The notes under the pieces are model-generated. The model searched no databases, was not told where the DNA came from, and saw only the letters and a program-made list of their open reading frames with translations. A DNA stretch of 12,194 nt from Halorhodospira sp. Lineage in GTDB: Bacteria > Pseudomonadota > Gammaproteobacteria > Nitrococcales > Halorhodospiraceae. The stretch spans positions 1 to 12,194 of the forward strand of contig SKJZ01000211.1 in assembly GCA_007121755.1 (NCBI GenBank), written 5' to 3'. The position numbers were made by a program, and so were the translations under genes. Position 1 is the stretch's first letter. Each line of letters begins with the position of its first letter. Positions 7,387 to 12,194 of this stretch are shown piece after piece.

Positions 7387-7453
7387 GGATAGCACGCCTA
7401 TCCTCACGGACGCCCGGGGGCGTCACGCCTGGATCCTGTGTCGGCTCCGTCCG
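7387..7453 (+). other. Structured GC-rich segment with consecutive and competing hairpins
   Basis: In the gap between the repressor control region and the small plus-strand ORF, GGATAG (7387-7392) pairs with CTATCC (7398-7403) around a 5-nt loop. GACGCCC (7409-7415) pairs with GGGCGTC (7418-7424), either as a perfect cruciform palindrome or as a tight hairpin. CGGACG (7407-7412) can instead pair with CGTCCG (7448-7453), which excludes the second hairpin. A 10-bp palindrome, CCGCCGGCGG, follows at 7480-7489. No T-run follows, so a Rho-independent terminator is not supported. This could be a leader structure; nothing else is recognisable between 7454 and 7548. Confidence 0.35.
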
Positions 7454-7548
7454 CGCGGCCTCTCGTTCGCCGCTCCGGTCCGCCGGCGGCGCAAATCGGG
7501 CCCCAGGCCGAAGACAAGGGGGGCATCCGAGAAGGTTACCCTATCGTA

Positions 7549-7683
7549 ATGAGGAATCCTAAACATTGGGAGCGGGCGGCGGATTGCAGGCCGGTCGCTG
7601 GAATAGGAACTTGGCGGGTGGTTCAGGAGGGTGCGGAACCCTTCAGGCGAACAGAGTTATGGCGGACTCGAAGCGGATCATAG
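7549..7683 (+). CDS. Possible 44-aa small ORF, unrecognised
   Basis: ATG 7549 opens a reading frame to TAG 7681-7683 with product starting MRNPKHWERAADCRP. It overlaps the start of the next ORF by 25 bp in another frame, as early phage genes often do. AAGG lies about 11-12 nt upstream. Against it, third-codon positions are not GC-enriched as in the window's real genes, and no family is recognisable. It may simply be leader sequence for the ORF at 7659. No function is proposed. Confidence 0.2.
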   Translation: MRNPKHWERAADCRPVAGIGTWRVVQEGAEPFRRTELWRTRSGS

Positions 7684-7949
7684 AAGACTTGCAACGCCAA
7701 TTGGATGAGACCCGCCAGGCGAACACCGAGTTGGTTTGGCGGCTGACGGTTGCGCGGACGCAAGTGTATACCGAGAGGGGCAGGGCGGAGACCAGCGAAA
7801 GGTTAAGCGCTATCTACCACGCGATGGCGGTCGAGGCGTTGGGCGAGGATGAGGTCCGCCGGCGGTACGACGCCGCGTTCAACGGAGGTGGCGGGGAGCC
7901 GTCGGCGGACGGGGAGACCGAAGGGTCCCCGGTTTGGCGCATAGGGTAG
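7659..7949 (+). CDS. Small hypothetical protein with N-terminal coiled coil
   Basis: A 96-residue product I do not recognise. Residues about 5-35 (IIEDLQRQLDETRQANTELV) have the heptad-like hydrophobic spacing of a coiled coil. Residues 40-73 are helical and charged (ERLSAIYHAMAVEAL, then EVRRRYDAAF), and the tail is Gly/Glu/Ser-rich and probably disordered. No signal peptide or membrane segment is visible. Codon third positions are GC-rich, which supports coding. ATG 7659 was chosen as the first ATG. An upstream TTG at 7566 gives a Gly-rich, low-complexity extension that looks non-coding. The Shine-Dalgarno is weak. It diverges from the S24 repressor across the control region and converges on epmB with an 11-bp gap. 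It may be an accessory or phage-derived gene under the repressor's control. Confidence 0.6.
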   Translation: MADSKRIIEDLQRQLDETRQANTELVWRLTVARTQVYTERGRAETSERLSAIYHAMAVEALGEDEVRRRYDAAFNGGGGEPSADGETEGSPVWRIG

Positions 7950-7960
7950 GTGCCCCATGT

Positions 7961-8965
7961 TCAGAGTCGGGGCGTGATGACGGTCTTCGCCGAAGCCCCA
8001 GGGTGCTCGCGGACAAGGCGTGGCACCATGTAGCCGGGGAGCCGGGCCGCGGTCTCCGCCGCGATGCGCCGGGCTTCCGTATCGTCGATCTGGAAGTGGG
8101 CGGCGCCGTCCACCGGATCGAGCAGGTGGAGATAGTAGGGGAGACAGCCGGCGTCGAAGAGCCGCCGGGAGAGAGCCGCGAGGCAATCGGCGTCGTCGTT
8201 GACCCCCCGCAACAGCACCGACTGGTTGAGCACCGCCCGCGCCGCCGACTCCAAGGCGTTCAGGGCTCGTTCCGTCTCGTCGTCGATCTCCGCCGGATGG
8301 TTGGCGTGGACCACGACGACCACCGGGAGGCGGCTCGCGGCGATCGCCTCCAGCAGGCGTTCTGTCACGCGGGACGGCACTGCGACCGGCATGCGCGTAT
8401 GCATCCGCAGGCGCTGTACAGAAGGGTGATCAGCGGCTCGGGCGAAGAACTCCTCCAGCGCCTCATCATCCAGCGTTAGCGGATCGCCGCCACTCAGGAT
8501 GACCTCCTCCGCGTCGCCGGGAAGCTGCTCCAGCGCTGAACGCCACCCCGCTTCTCCGGCATAGGGAAAGTGGCGCCGGAAGCAGTATCGGCAGTGGACG
8601 GCGCAGGCGCCGGTGGCGACGATCAGGCTGCGCCCGGCGTACTTATGCAGCAGCCCGGTGCCGGCGCACTGCGCGGCCTCTTGGAGCGGGTCGGCGGTAA
8701 AGCCCGGTTCCGCTTCCAGCTCAGCACCCAGCGGCAGGATCTGGCGTAAGATGGGGTCGTCGGGGTCGCCGGGCCGGATGCGGCGCAGCAGTGGTTCCGG
8801 CGCCAGCAGCGGAAAGGCCTCGGCGGCCCGCCGTCCGGCCGGGAGTAGCAGGCGCGGTAGGCGCAGACGCGTCCAAAGGATATCGGGATCACGAACGGCG
8901 GCGGCGATCTCCTCCCGCCACCGTTCGCGGTGGCTGGGGGAGGTGTGGGCGGTGGTGTCGTCCAT
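7961..8965 (-). CDS. epmB: EF-P beta-lysylation protein EpmB (lysine 2,3-aminomutase)
   Basis: Radical SAM, PLP-dependent aminomutase (YjeK family) that converts L-alpha-lysine to (R)-beta-lysine, the substrate EpmA attaches to EF-P. The 334 residues (E. coli EpmB 342) contain the [4Fe-4S]-binding CAVHCRYCFRRHFPY with Cys121, 125 and 128, the SAM-contact motif EEVILSGGDPLTL, and the C-terminal PLP-binding lysine Lys327 in PGASAKT. The protein lacks the long C-terminal extension of catabolic lysine aminomutases of clostridia, which fits EpmB. ATG 8965 gives the expected N-terminus but has no clear Shine-Dalgarno. It diverges from efp, as in E. coli, but the intergenic region is enlarged by a palindromic element. 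Linkage to efp and epmA makes the EF-P role secure. Confidence 0.95.
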   Translation of the reverse strand: MDDTTAHTSPSHRERWREEIAAAVRDPDILWTRLRLPRLLLPAGRRAAEAFPLLAPEPLLRRIRPGDPDDPILRQILPLGAELEAEPGFTADPLQEAAQCAGTGLLHKYAGRSLIVATGACAVHCRYCFRRHFPYAGEAGWRSALEQLPGDAEEVILSGGDPLTLDDEALEEFFARAADHPSVQRLRMHTRMPVAVPSRVTERLLEAIAASRLPVVVVVHANHPAEIDDETERALNALESAARAVLNQSVLLRGVNDDADCLAALSRRLFDAGCLPYYLHLLDPVDGAAHFQIDDTEARRIAAETAARLPGYMVPRLVREHPGASAKTVITPRL

Positions 8966-9017
8966 GGGGGTAAGAGTGGCACGCTTACTGGCTCGGTGCC
9001 ACGGTTGGCGGGTTGGA

Positions 9018-9282
9018 AAGGTCGAGCTACGAATGTTACGGAAAGTATTGCCGGGGGGTGTTCCCGGCCGGGCTCGCCGGACGCGCCCTTCGGGTACCCT
9101 GCGCTTCTCGGCCGATCAGGATCGCGCGCAAAAACTCGCGGCGCTGGCGCGCCGCTCAGACAGCTTGCGCGCTCTCCGCTTTGCGGAGTCCTGATCGTCC
9201 TCCGATGCTCGGCGCGTCCGGAGGCCGCCCGGCCGGGAACACCCCCCGGCAATACTTTCCGTAACATTCGTAGCTCGACCTT
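9018..9282. mobile_element. 265-bp MITE-like palindromic element with perfect 56-bp inverted arms
   Basis: The left arm 9018-9073 (starting AAGGTCGAGCTACGAATG) and the right arm 9227-9282 are exact reverse complements over 56 bp. Nested inside are CCGGACGCGCC (9077-9087) with its complement at 9211-9221, CGATCAGGA (9113-9121) with TCCTGATCG (9189-9197), and GCGCGCAA (9124-9131) with TTGCGCGC (9165-9172), so almost the whole unit could form one extended cruciform or RNA hairpin. No transposase or credible ORF is inside. A direct target-site duplication is not obvious at the ends. The element occupies most of the 370-bp gap between the divergent epmB and efp starts. A non-autonomous transposable or REP-type element is the best reading. 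Confidence 0.75.
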
Positions 9283-9310
9283 GGGCGCCGGCGCGGTTTT
9301 CCGTTAGCAT
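9281..9310 (+). promoter_or_regulatory. Weak candidate efp promoter at the edge of the palindromic element
   Basis: TTGGGC (9281-9286), an 18-bp spacer and TAGCAT (9305-9310; 4 of 6 to TATAAT) lie 25 bp before the efp start. The -35 half begins with the last two bases of the palindromic element. The match is poor and the true promoter may be elsewhere, for example inside the element. Confidence 0.2.
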
Positions 9311-9335
9311 GCGCTTCTTTTGCGGGGGACAAGAG

Positions 9336-9905
9336 ATGGCCACCTACAGCACCAACGAGTTCAAAGGCGGGCTCAAGATCATGCTCGACGGGGATCCGTT
9401 CACTATCGTCGAGAACGAGTTCGTTAAGCCGGGTAAGGGGCAGGCGTTCAACCGCGTCAAGGTCCGCAACTTGAAGACCGGACGGGTCATCGATAAGACC
9501 TTCAAGTCCGGCGAGAGCGTCGAGGCCGCCGACGTGATCGAGACCGAACTGCAGTACCTCTACAACGACGGCGAGTTCTTCCACTTCATGGATCCGCAGA
9601 GCTTCGAGCAGAAGTCCGCCCCGCAAGCGGCGGTGGGGGATGGCGCGAAGTGGTTGAAAGAGCAGGATATCTGCACGGTCATCCTGTGGAATGATGAGCC
9701 GCTTTCGGTGGAGCCGCCGAGCTTTGTCGACCTCAAGGTGGTCGAGACCGACCCCGGCGTGCGCGGCGACACCAGTGGTGGCGGTGGCAAGCCGGCCAAG
9801 CTGGAGACCGGCGCCGTGGTGCGCGTGCCGCTCTTTATTGAGGAGGGCGAGGTGCTGCGCGTCGACACTCGCAAGGGCGAGTACGTCAGCCGCGCCAAGG
9901 AGTGA
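9336..9905 (+). CDS. efp: Translation elongation factor P
   Basis: Soluble tRNA-mimicking factor that binds between the ribosomal P and E sites and stimulates peptide bond formation at consecutive prolines. The 189 residues align without gaps of note to E. coli EF-P (188). The domain I loop KPGKGQAF places the modified lysine exactly at Lys34, the type of EF-P that receives (R)-beta-lysine from EpmA. Domains II and III follow, with YLYNDGEFFHFM and the C-terminal GEVLRVDTRKGEYVSR. ATG 9336 was chosen over ATG 9309 because it gives the conserved MATYSTNEF start and the Lys34 numbering. GGGGG at 9324-9328 is a possible SD. The stop overlaps the epmA start by one base. Confidence 0.98.
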   Translation: MATYSTNEFKGGLKIMLDGDPFTIVENEFVKPGKGQAFNRVKVRNLKTGRVIDKTFKSGESVEAADVIETELQYLYNDGEFFHFMDPQSFEQKSAPQAAVGDGAKWLKEQDICTVILWNDEPLSVEPPSFVDLKVVETDPGVRGDTSGGGGKPAKLETGAVVRVPLFIEEGEVLRVDTRKGEYVSRAKE

Positions 9906-10843
9906 TGGAGGTTTGGCGCCCGGCGGCGGGGCTGGAGACGTTGCGCCGCCGCGCGATGATACTGGCCGAGATCCGCCGCTTCTTTGCCGGACGCGGGGTG
10001 CTGGAAGTGCAGCCTCCCACGCTCGGGCCGCCGGCTATGGACCCTGCGTTGGAGAGCCTGGCGGTGGAGGGCGTTGCGCCCGGCGGCGGGCGCCGGTGGC
10101 TGCAGACCTCCCCTGAGTATGCGATGAAGCGGTTGCTGGCGGCCGGCAGCGGCGATATCTACGCCCTCGGGCCGGCGTGGCGCGGTGGGGAGCACGGCCG
10201 GTGGCACCGTGTCGAGTTCACCTTGCTGGAGTGGTACCGAATCGGTTTCGACCACCATCGGCTGATGGGCGAGGTGGCGGAGTTGGCGGCCGCCGCCTGC
10301 GGGCCGCGCCCCGTGGAGCGCATCAGCTACCGCGACGCCTTTTTGCGCCACGCCGGGGTCGATCCCCTGGAGGCTGATGAGAACGACCTGGCGGCGGCGG
10401 TGGCGCGCGCCGGCGTCTCGCCGGGCTGGCCGCCTTCCGGCCGTGACACCTATCTCGACCTGTTGCTCTCCCACGTTATCGGCCCCGCCTTGGGCCACGG
10501 CGCGGCGACGTTTCTCTATGGCTTCCCCGCCTCCCAGGCCGCGTTGGCCCGCCTCGACGACGCCGACCCACGCACCGCCCGCCGCTTCGAATTGTTTCTC
10601 GACGGCCTGGAGATCGCCAACGGCTACCACGAGCTGACCGATGCCGACGCCCAGCGCCGCCGCTTCGAGGCCGAACGCACGGAACGGCGTTTTTTGGGGC
10701 TGCCAGTATACGAGCCCGACGAGGCGCTGCTGGCGGCCCTGGAGGCGGGGATCCCCGACTGCGCCGGCGTCGCCCTCGGCGTCGACCGCCTGGTGGCCGT
10801 GGCCCTTGGTGCCCGGTCGCTGGCCGAGGTCCGGTTCGAGTAG
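9905..10843 (+). CDS. epmA: EF-P (R)-beta-lysine ligase EpmA
   Basis: Paralogue of the lysyl-tRNA synthetase catalytic core (PoxA/GenX/YjeA) that activates (R)-beta-lysine with ATP and transfers it to EF-P Lys34. The 312 residues (E. coli 325) lack an anticodon-binding domain. Class II motif 2 is AWRGGEHGRWHRVEFTLLEWY and motif 3 is GVALGVDRL, with Ala290 at the position where EpmA has Ala and LysRS has Gly, a change linked to beta-lysine preference. TSPEYAMKRLL, FPASQAALA and EIANGYHELTD are conserved. ATG 9905 overlaps the efp stop as TGATG; GTG 9902 is an alternative. AAGGAG (9897-9902) at the end of efp is very close, which suggests translational coupling that keeps ligase and substrate in step. 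HRVEF replaces the HNPEF of E. coli. Confidence 0.96.
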   Translation: MEVWRPAAGLETLRRRAMILAEIRRFFAGRGVLEVQPPTLGPPAMDPALESLAVEGVAPGGGRRWLQTSPEYAMKRLLAAGSGDIYALGPAWRGGEHGRWHRVEFTLLEWYRIGFDHHRLMGEVAELAAAACGPRPVERISYRDAFLRHAGVDPLEADENDLAAAVARAGVSPGWPPSGRDTYLDLLLSHVIGPALGHGAATFLYGFPASQAALARLDDADPRTARRFELFLDGLEIANGYHELTDADAQRRRFEAERTERRFLGLPVYEPDEALLAALEAGIPDCAGVALGVDRLVAVALGARSLAEVRFE

Positions 10844-10850
10844 GGTGAGG

Positions 10851-11174
10851 TCAGCCGGCCAGTTTCGCGCTGGCGAGCCGGTTCAGGCTGATGCCCTGTT
10901 CCGCCGCTTGCATGGCCAGAGCCCGATGAACGTCCGGTGGGATGCGGACACGGAATTCACCGCTGTAGCGCTTTTCAGAGAGGGGTACGGGAAGCGCCTC
11001 TCCAGCCGCCTCCATTTCGGCCGTCACATCGGCCACTACTTGACGGATCCCTCGTAGCGCTTCTTCCGGCGAGGGGGCCAGCCAGGAGAGGGAAGGAAAC
11101 TCCAGGCACCGGCCAACGTGTTCACCATCTTCGGGTGACCAAGTGATGCGGTAGGTGTAGTGGTCACGGTTCAT
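10851..11174 (-). CDS. hicB: HicB family antitoxin
   Basis: Antitoxin of 107 residues, expected to bind and neutralise HicA and to repress the operon. The N-terminal half (about 1-60) has the HicB partial RNase H-like fold: TYRITWSPEDGEHVGRCLEFPSL, then SPEEALRGIRQVVADV. The C-terminal half, YSGEFRVRIPPDVHRAL, then AAEQGISLNRLASAKLA, is an Arc/MetJ-type ribbon-helix-helix DNA-binding domain. The ATG at 11174-11172 overlaps the hicA reading frame by 11 bp, so translation is coupled. Toxin-first order is typical of hicAB. Its stop faces the epmA stop with only 7 bp between. The symbol is by family. Confidence 0.88.
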   Translation of the reverse strand: MNRDHYTYRITWSPEDGEHVGRCLEFPSLSWLAPSPEEALRGIRQVVADVTAEMEAAGEALPVPLSEKRYSGEFRVRIPPDVHRALAMQAAEQGISLNRLASAKLAG

Positions 11175-11421
11175 AGTCCATGCTCTCCAGCCTGTCGATC
11201 GCCAGTAGCACCTGCCGGACTTGGTATGCCTTCGCTTTGCCGCCATCGTTCTGAATGTTGACCCGTGGATCGCCCGGCCAAGGGGTCTTGAAGATCGCAT
11301 GGCTTGTCCCCGTCTGGCGAGGCGGTCCGAAGAACTCCACGCAGACCTTCTTGAGATCGGAAAAGCGGATGTTTCCCGGTTGCCTTCTCATACGGTTGAG
11401 GATCTTCCCTGATCTCGCCAT
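11164..11421 (-). CDS. hicA: HicA family mRNA interferase toxin
   Basis: Toxin of 85 residues with the double-stranded RNA-binding-like HicA fold, which in the family cleaves mRNA independently of the ribosome and is held in check by HicB. The key region is RQTGTSHAIFKTPWPGDPR, where His41 aligns with the catalytic His of the GSH motif, followed by VNIQNDGGKAKAYQVRQVLLAIDRL. This belongs to the HicA subgroup with TGTSH and PWPGDPRVNIQ. The ATG at 11421-11419 gives MARSGKILNRM, a normal family N-terminus; no clear SD or promoter is visible upstream. hicB follows with an 11-bp overlap. An intact catalytic His and full length suggest a functional module. Confidence 0.87.
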   Translation of the reverse strand: MARSGKILNRMRRQPGNIRFSDLKKVCVEFFGPPRQTGTSHAIFKTPWPGDPRVNIQNDGGKAKAYQVRQVLLAIDRLESMDYEP

Positions 11422-11518
11422 GAGTAGATGGTGCCAGTAATGGAACCATTCCGCAAGGGCTGGCCGGAAGGGCAGCACGATTCCGGTGCTGTGCCACACT
11501 GACCCTATTCGTGGATGT

Positions 11519-11534
11519 CCTCCCCGTTGGGAGG
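11519..11534 (+). promoter_or_regulatory. Hairpin covering the ribosome-binding site of the patatin gene
   Basis: CCTCCC (11519-11524), loop CGTT and GGGAGG (11529-11534) form a perfect 6-bp stem that would hide the only Shine-Dalgarno-like purine tract (GGGAGGGG, 11529-11536) before ATG 11551. The distance from the tract to the ATG is longer than usual. The stem may reduce translation, or be chance in GC-rich DNA. Confidence 0.3.
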
Positions 11535-11550
11535 GGTGGGGTTCGGACCG

Positions 11551-12194
11551 ATGGCTCGCCGCAGTACCCGTAAGACCGTGGATCTCGCCCTCCAGGGCGG
11601 CGGCTCCCACGGCGCGCTGACCTGGGGGGTGTTGGACCGCCTGCTGGAGGACGAGCGGATCGAGATCTCCTCCATCAGCGGCACCAGCGCCGGGGCGATG
11701 AACGCGGTGGTGATGGCCGACGGCCTCGACCGGGCGGGCCGCGACGGCGCCCGGGAGGCGCTGGCCGCGTTCTGGCAGGCGGTGAGCGACGCCGCCCGCT
11801 TCTCGCCGATCCAGCGCACGTTGTGGGACCAGATTTCCAACCGCTACAGCCTCGACCACTCCCCGGTCTACCTCTTCTTCGAACACCTGACCCGCCAGTT
11901 CTCGCCCTACGAACTCAATCCGCTGAACATCAACCCGCTGCGCGATCTGGTGGCGAAGACCGTCGACTTCCGGCGCGTCAACCACTGCGCCGATCTCAAG
12001 GTCTTCGTCACCGCCACCAACGTGCGTACCGGGCGTGGTCGCACCTTCACTCAGCCCGAGTTGTCGGTGGATGCGGTGATGGCGTCGGCGTGCCTGCCGT
12101 TTCTCTTCCAGGCGGTGGAGATCGACGGCGAGGCTTACTGGGACGGCGGCTATATCGGCAACCCGGCCCTCTACCCGCTGGTGGAGGATCAGGC
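11551..12194 (+). CDS. Patatin-like phospholipase, C-terminus cut by window edge
   Basis: Serine lipid acyl hydrolase of the patatin family; the first 214 residues are present and the frame is open to the window end. The oxyanion-hole loop QGGGSHGAL spans residues 15-23, the nucleophile elbow GTSAG spans 44-48 with Ser46, and the catalytic Asp198 lies in DGGYIGNP, so the Ser-Asp dyad is complete. TATNVRTGRGRTF and MASACLPFLFQAVEIDG are typical of cytosolic bacterial patatins. No signal peptide is seen, so it should act in the cytoplasm or at the inner membrane; the physiological substrate is unknown. ATG 11551 is the first ATG in frame; GTG 11536 is a weaker alternative. It diverges from hicA. 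Confidence 0.92.
   Translation, partial: MARRSTRKTVDLALQGGGSHGALTWGVLDRLLEDERIEISSISGTSAGAMNAVVMADGLDRAGRDGAREALAAFWQAVSDAARFSPIQRTLWDQISNRYSLDHSPVYLFFEHLTRQFSPYELNPLNINPLRDLVAKTVDFRRVNHCADLKVFVTATNVRTGRGRTFTQPELSVDAVMASACLPFLFQAVEIDGEAYWDGGYIGNPALYPLVEDQ

Noticed and set aside
7316..7549. A 77-aa plus-strand frame with a hydrophobic start (GCSLLLLMCAF) that looks like a signal peptide
   Set aside because: It starts at a TTG with no SD inside the repressor control region, and the rest is Arg/Pro/Gly-rich without coding-like composition.
5443..9224. An 11-mer, GCGTCCGGAGG, shared between the two palindromic elements (5443-5453 and 9214-9224)
   Set aside because: The arms are otherwise unrelated. 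In GC-rich DNA a shared 11-mer is not enough to call them one family.
8623..9343. Several open frames on both strands spanning the palindromic element, some starting MLRKVLPGG or ending in it
   Set aside because: They are by-products of the palindrome, which yields the same peptides on both strands. No RBS or family match.

Overview
The window is GC-rich and comes from a gammaproteobacterium. Topoisomerase IV subunits, HtpX, IspA/XseB and a complete EF-P beta-lysylation set all align residue by residue with the Escherichia coli proteins as I recall them. The GC content, the many palindromic intergenic repeats and the linked order epmB / efp-epmA suggest a Chromatiales or Ectothiorhodospiraceae-like lineage. 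That placement is inference; no rRNA or other decisive marker is present.

Layout. Positions 1-981 (minus strand) hold xseB followed by ispA, the usual isoprenoid operon (dxs would lie beyond position 1); ispA is cut by the window edge. Divergent from it are parE (1156-3039) and parC (3122-5383), the two subunits of topoisomerase IV. Arrays of a 7-bp repeat sit on both sides of parE, and the second runs directly into the parC start codon. A 144-bp inverted-repeat element follows parC, then htpX (5614-6501), a membrane zinc protease.

Positions 6523-7949 are accessory. A CI/LexA-type repressor (minus strand) has a clearly AT-richer control region, followed by a structured GC-rich leader and a small coiled-coil ORF of unknown function (plus strand). 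This resembles a prophage remnant or a small mobile insertion between housekeeping genes.

Positions 7961-10843 hold the EF-P module: epmB (minus) diverges from efp and epmA (plus, overlapping by one base). EpmB makes (R)-beta-lysine, EpmA attaches it to Lys34 of EF-P, and modified EF-P rescues ribosomes stalled at polyproline. The epmB/efp intergenic region carries a 265-bp palindromic element with perfect 56-bp arms, MITE-like in form.

A hicAB toxin-antitoxin pair (minus strand, 10851-11421) is packed 7 bp behind epmA. The window ends inside a patatin-like phospholipase gene (plus strand, from 11551). I see no tRNA, rRNA, CRISPR array or transposase gene. The main interest lies in the intergenic repeats and in the repressor island rather than in an unknown multi-gene system.
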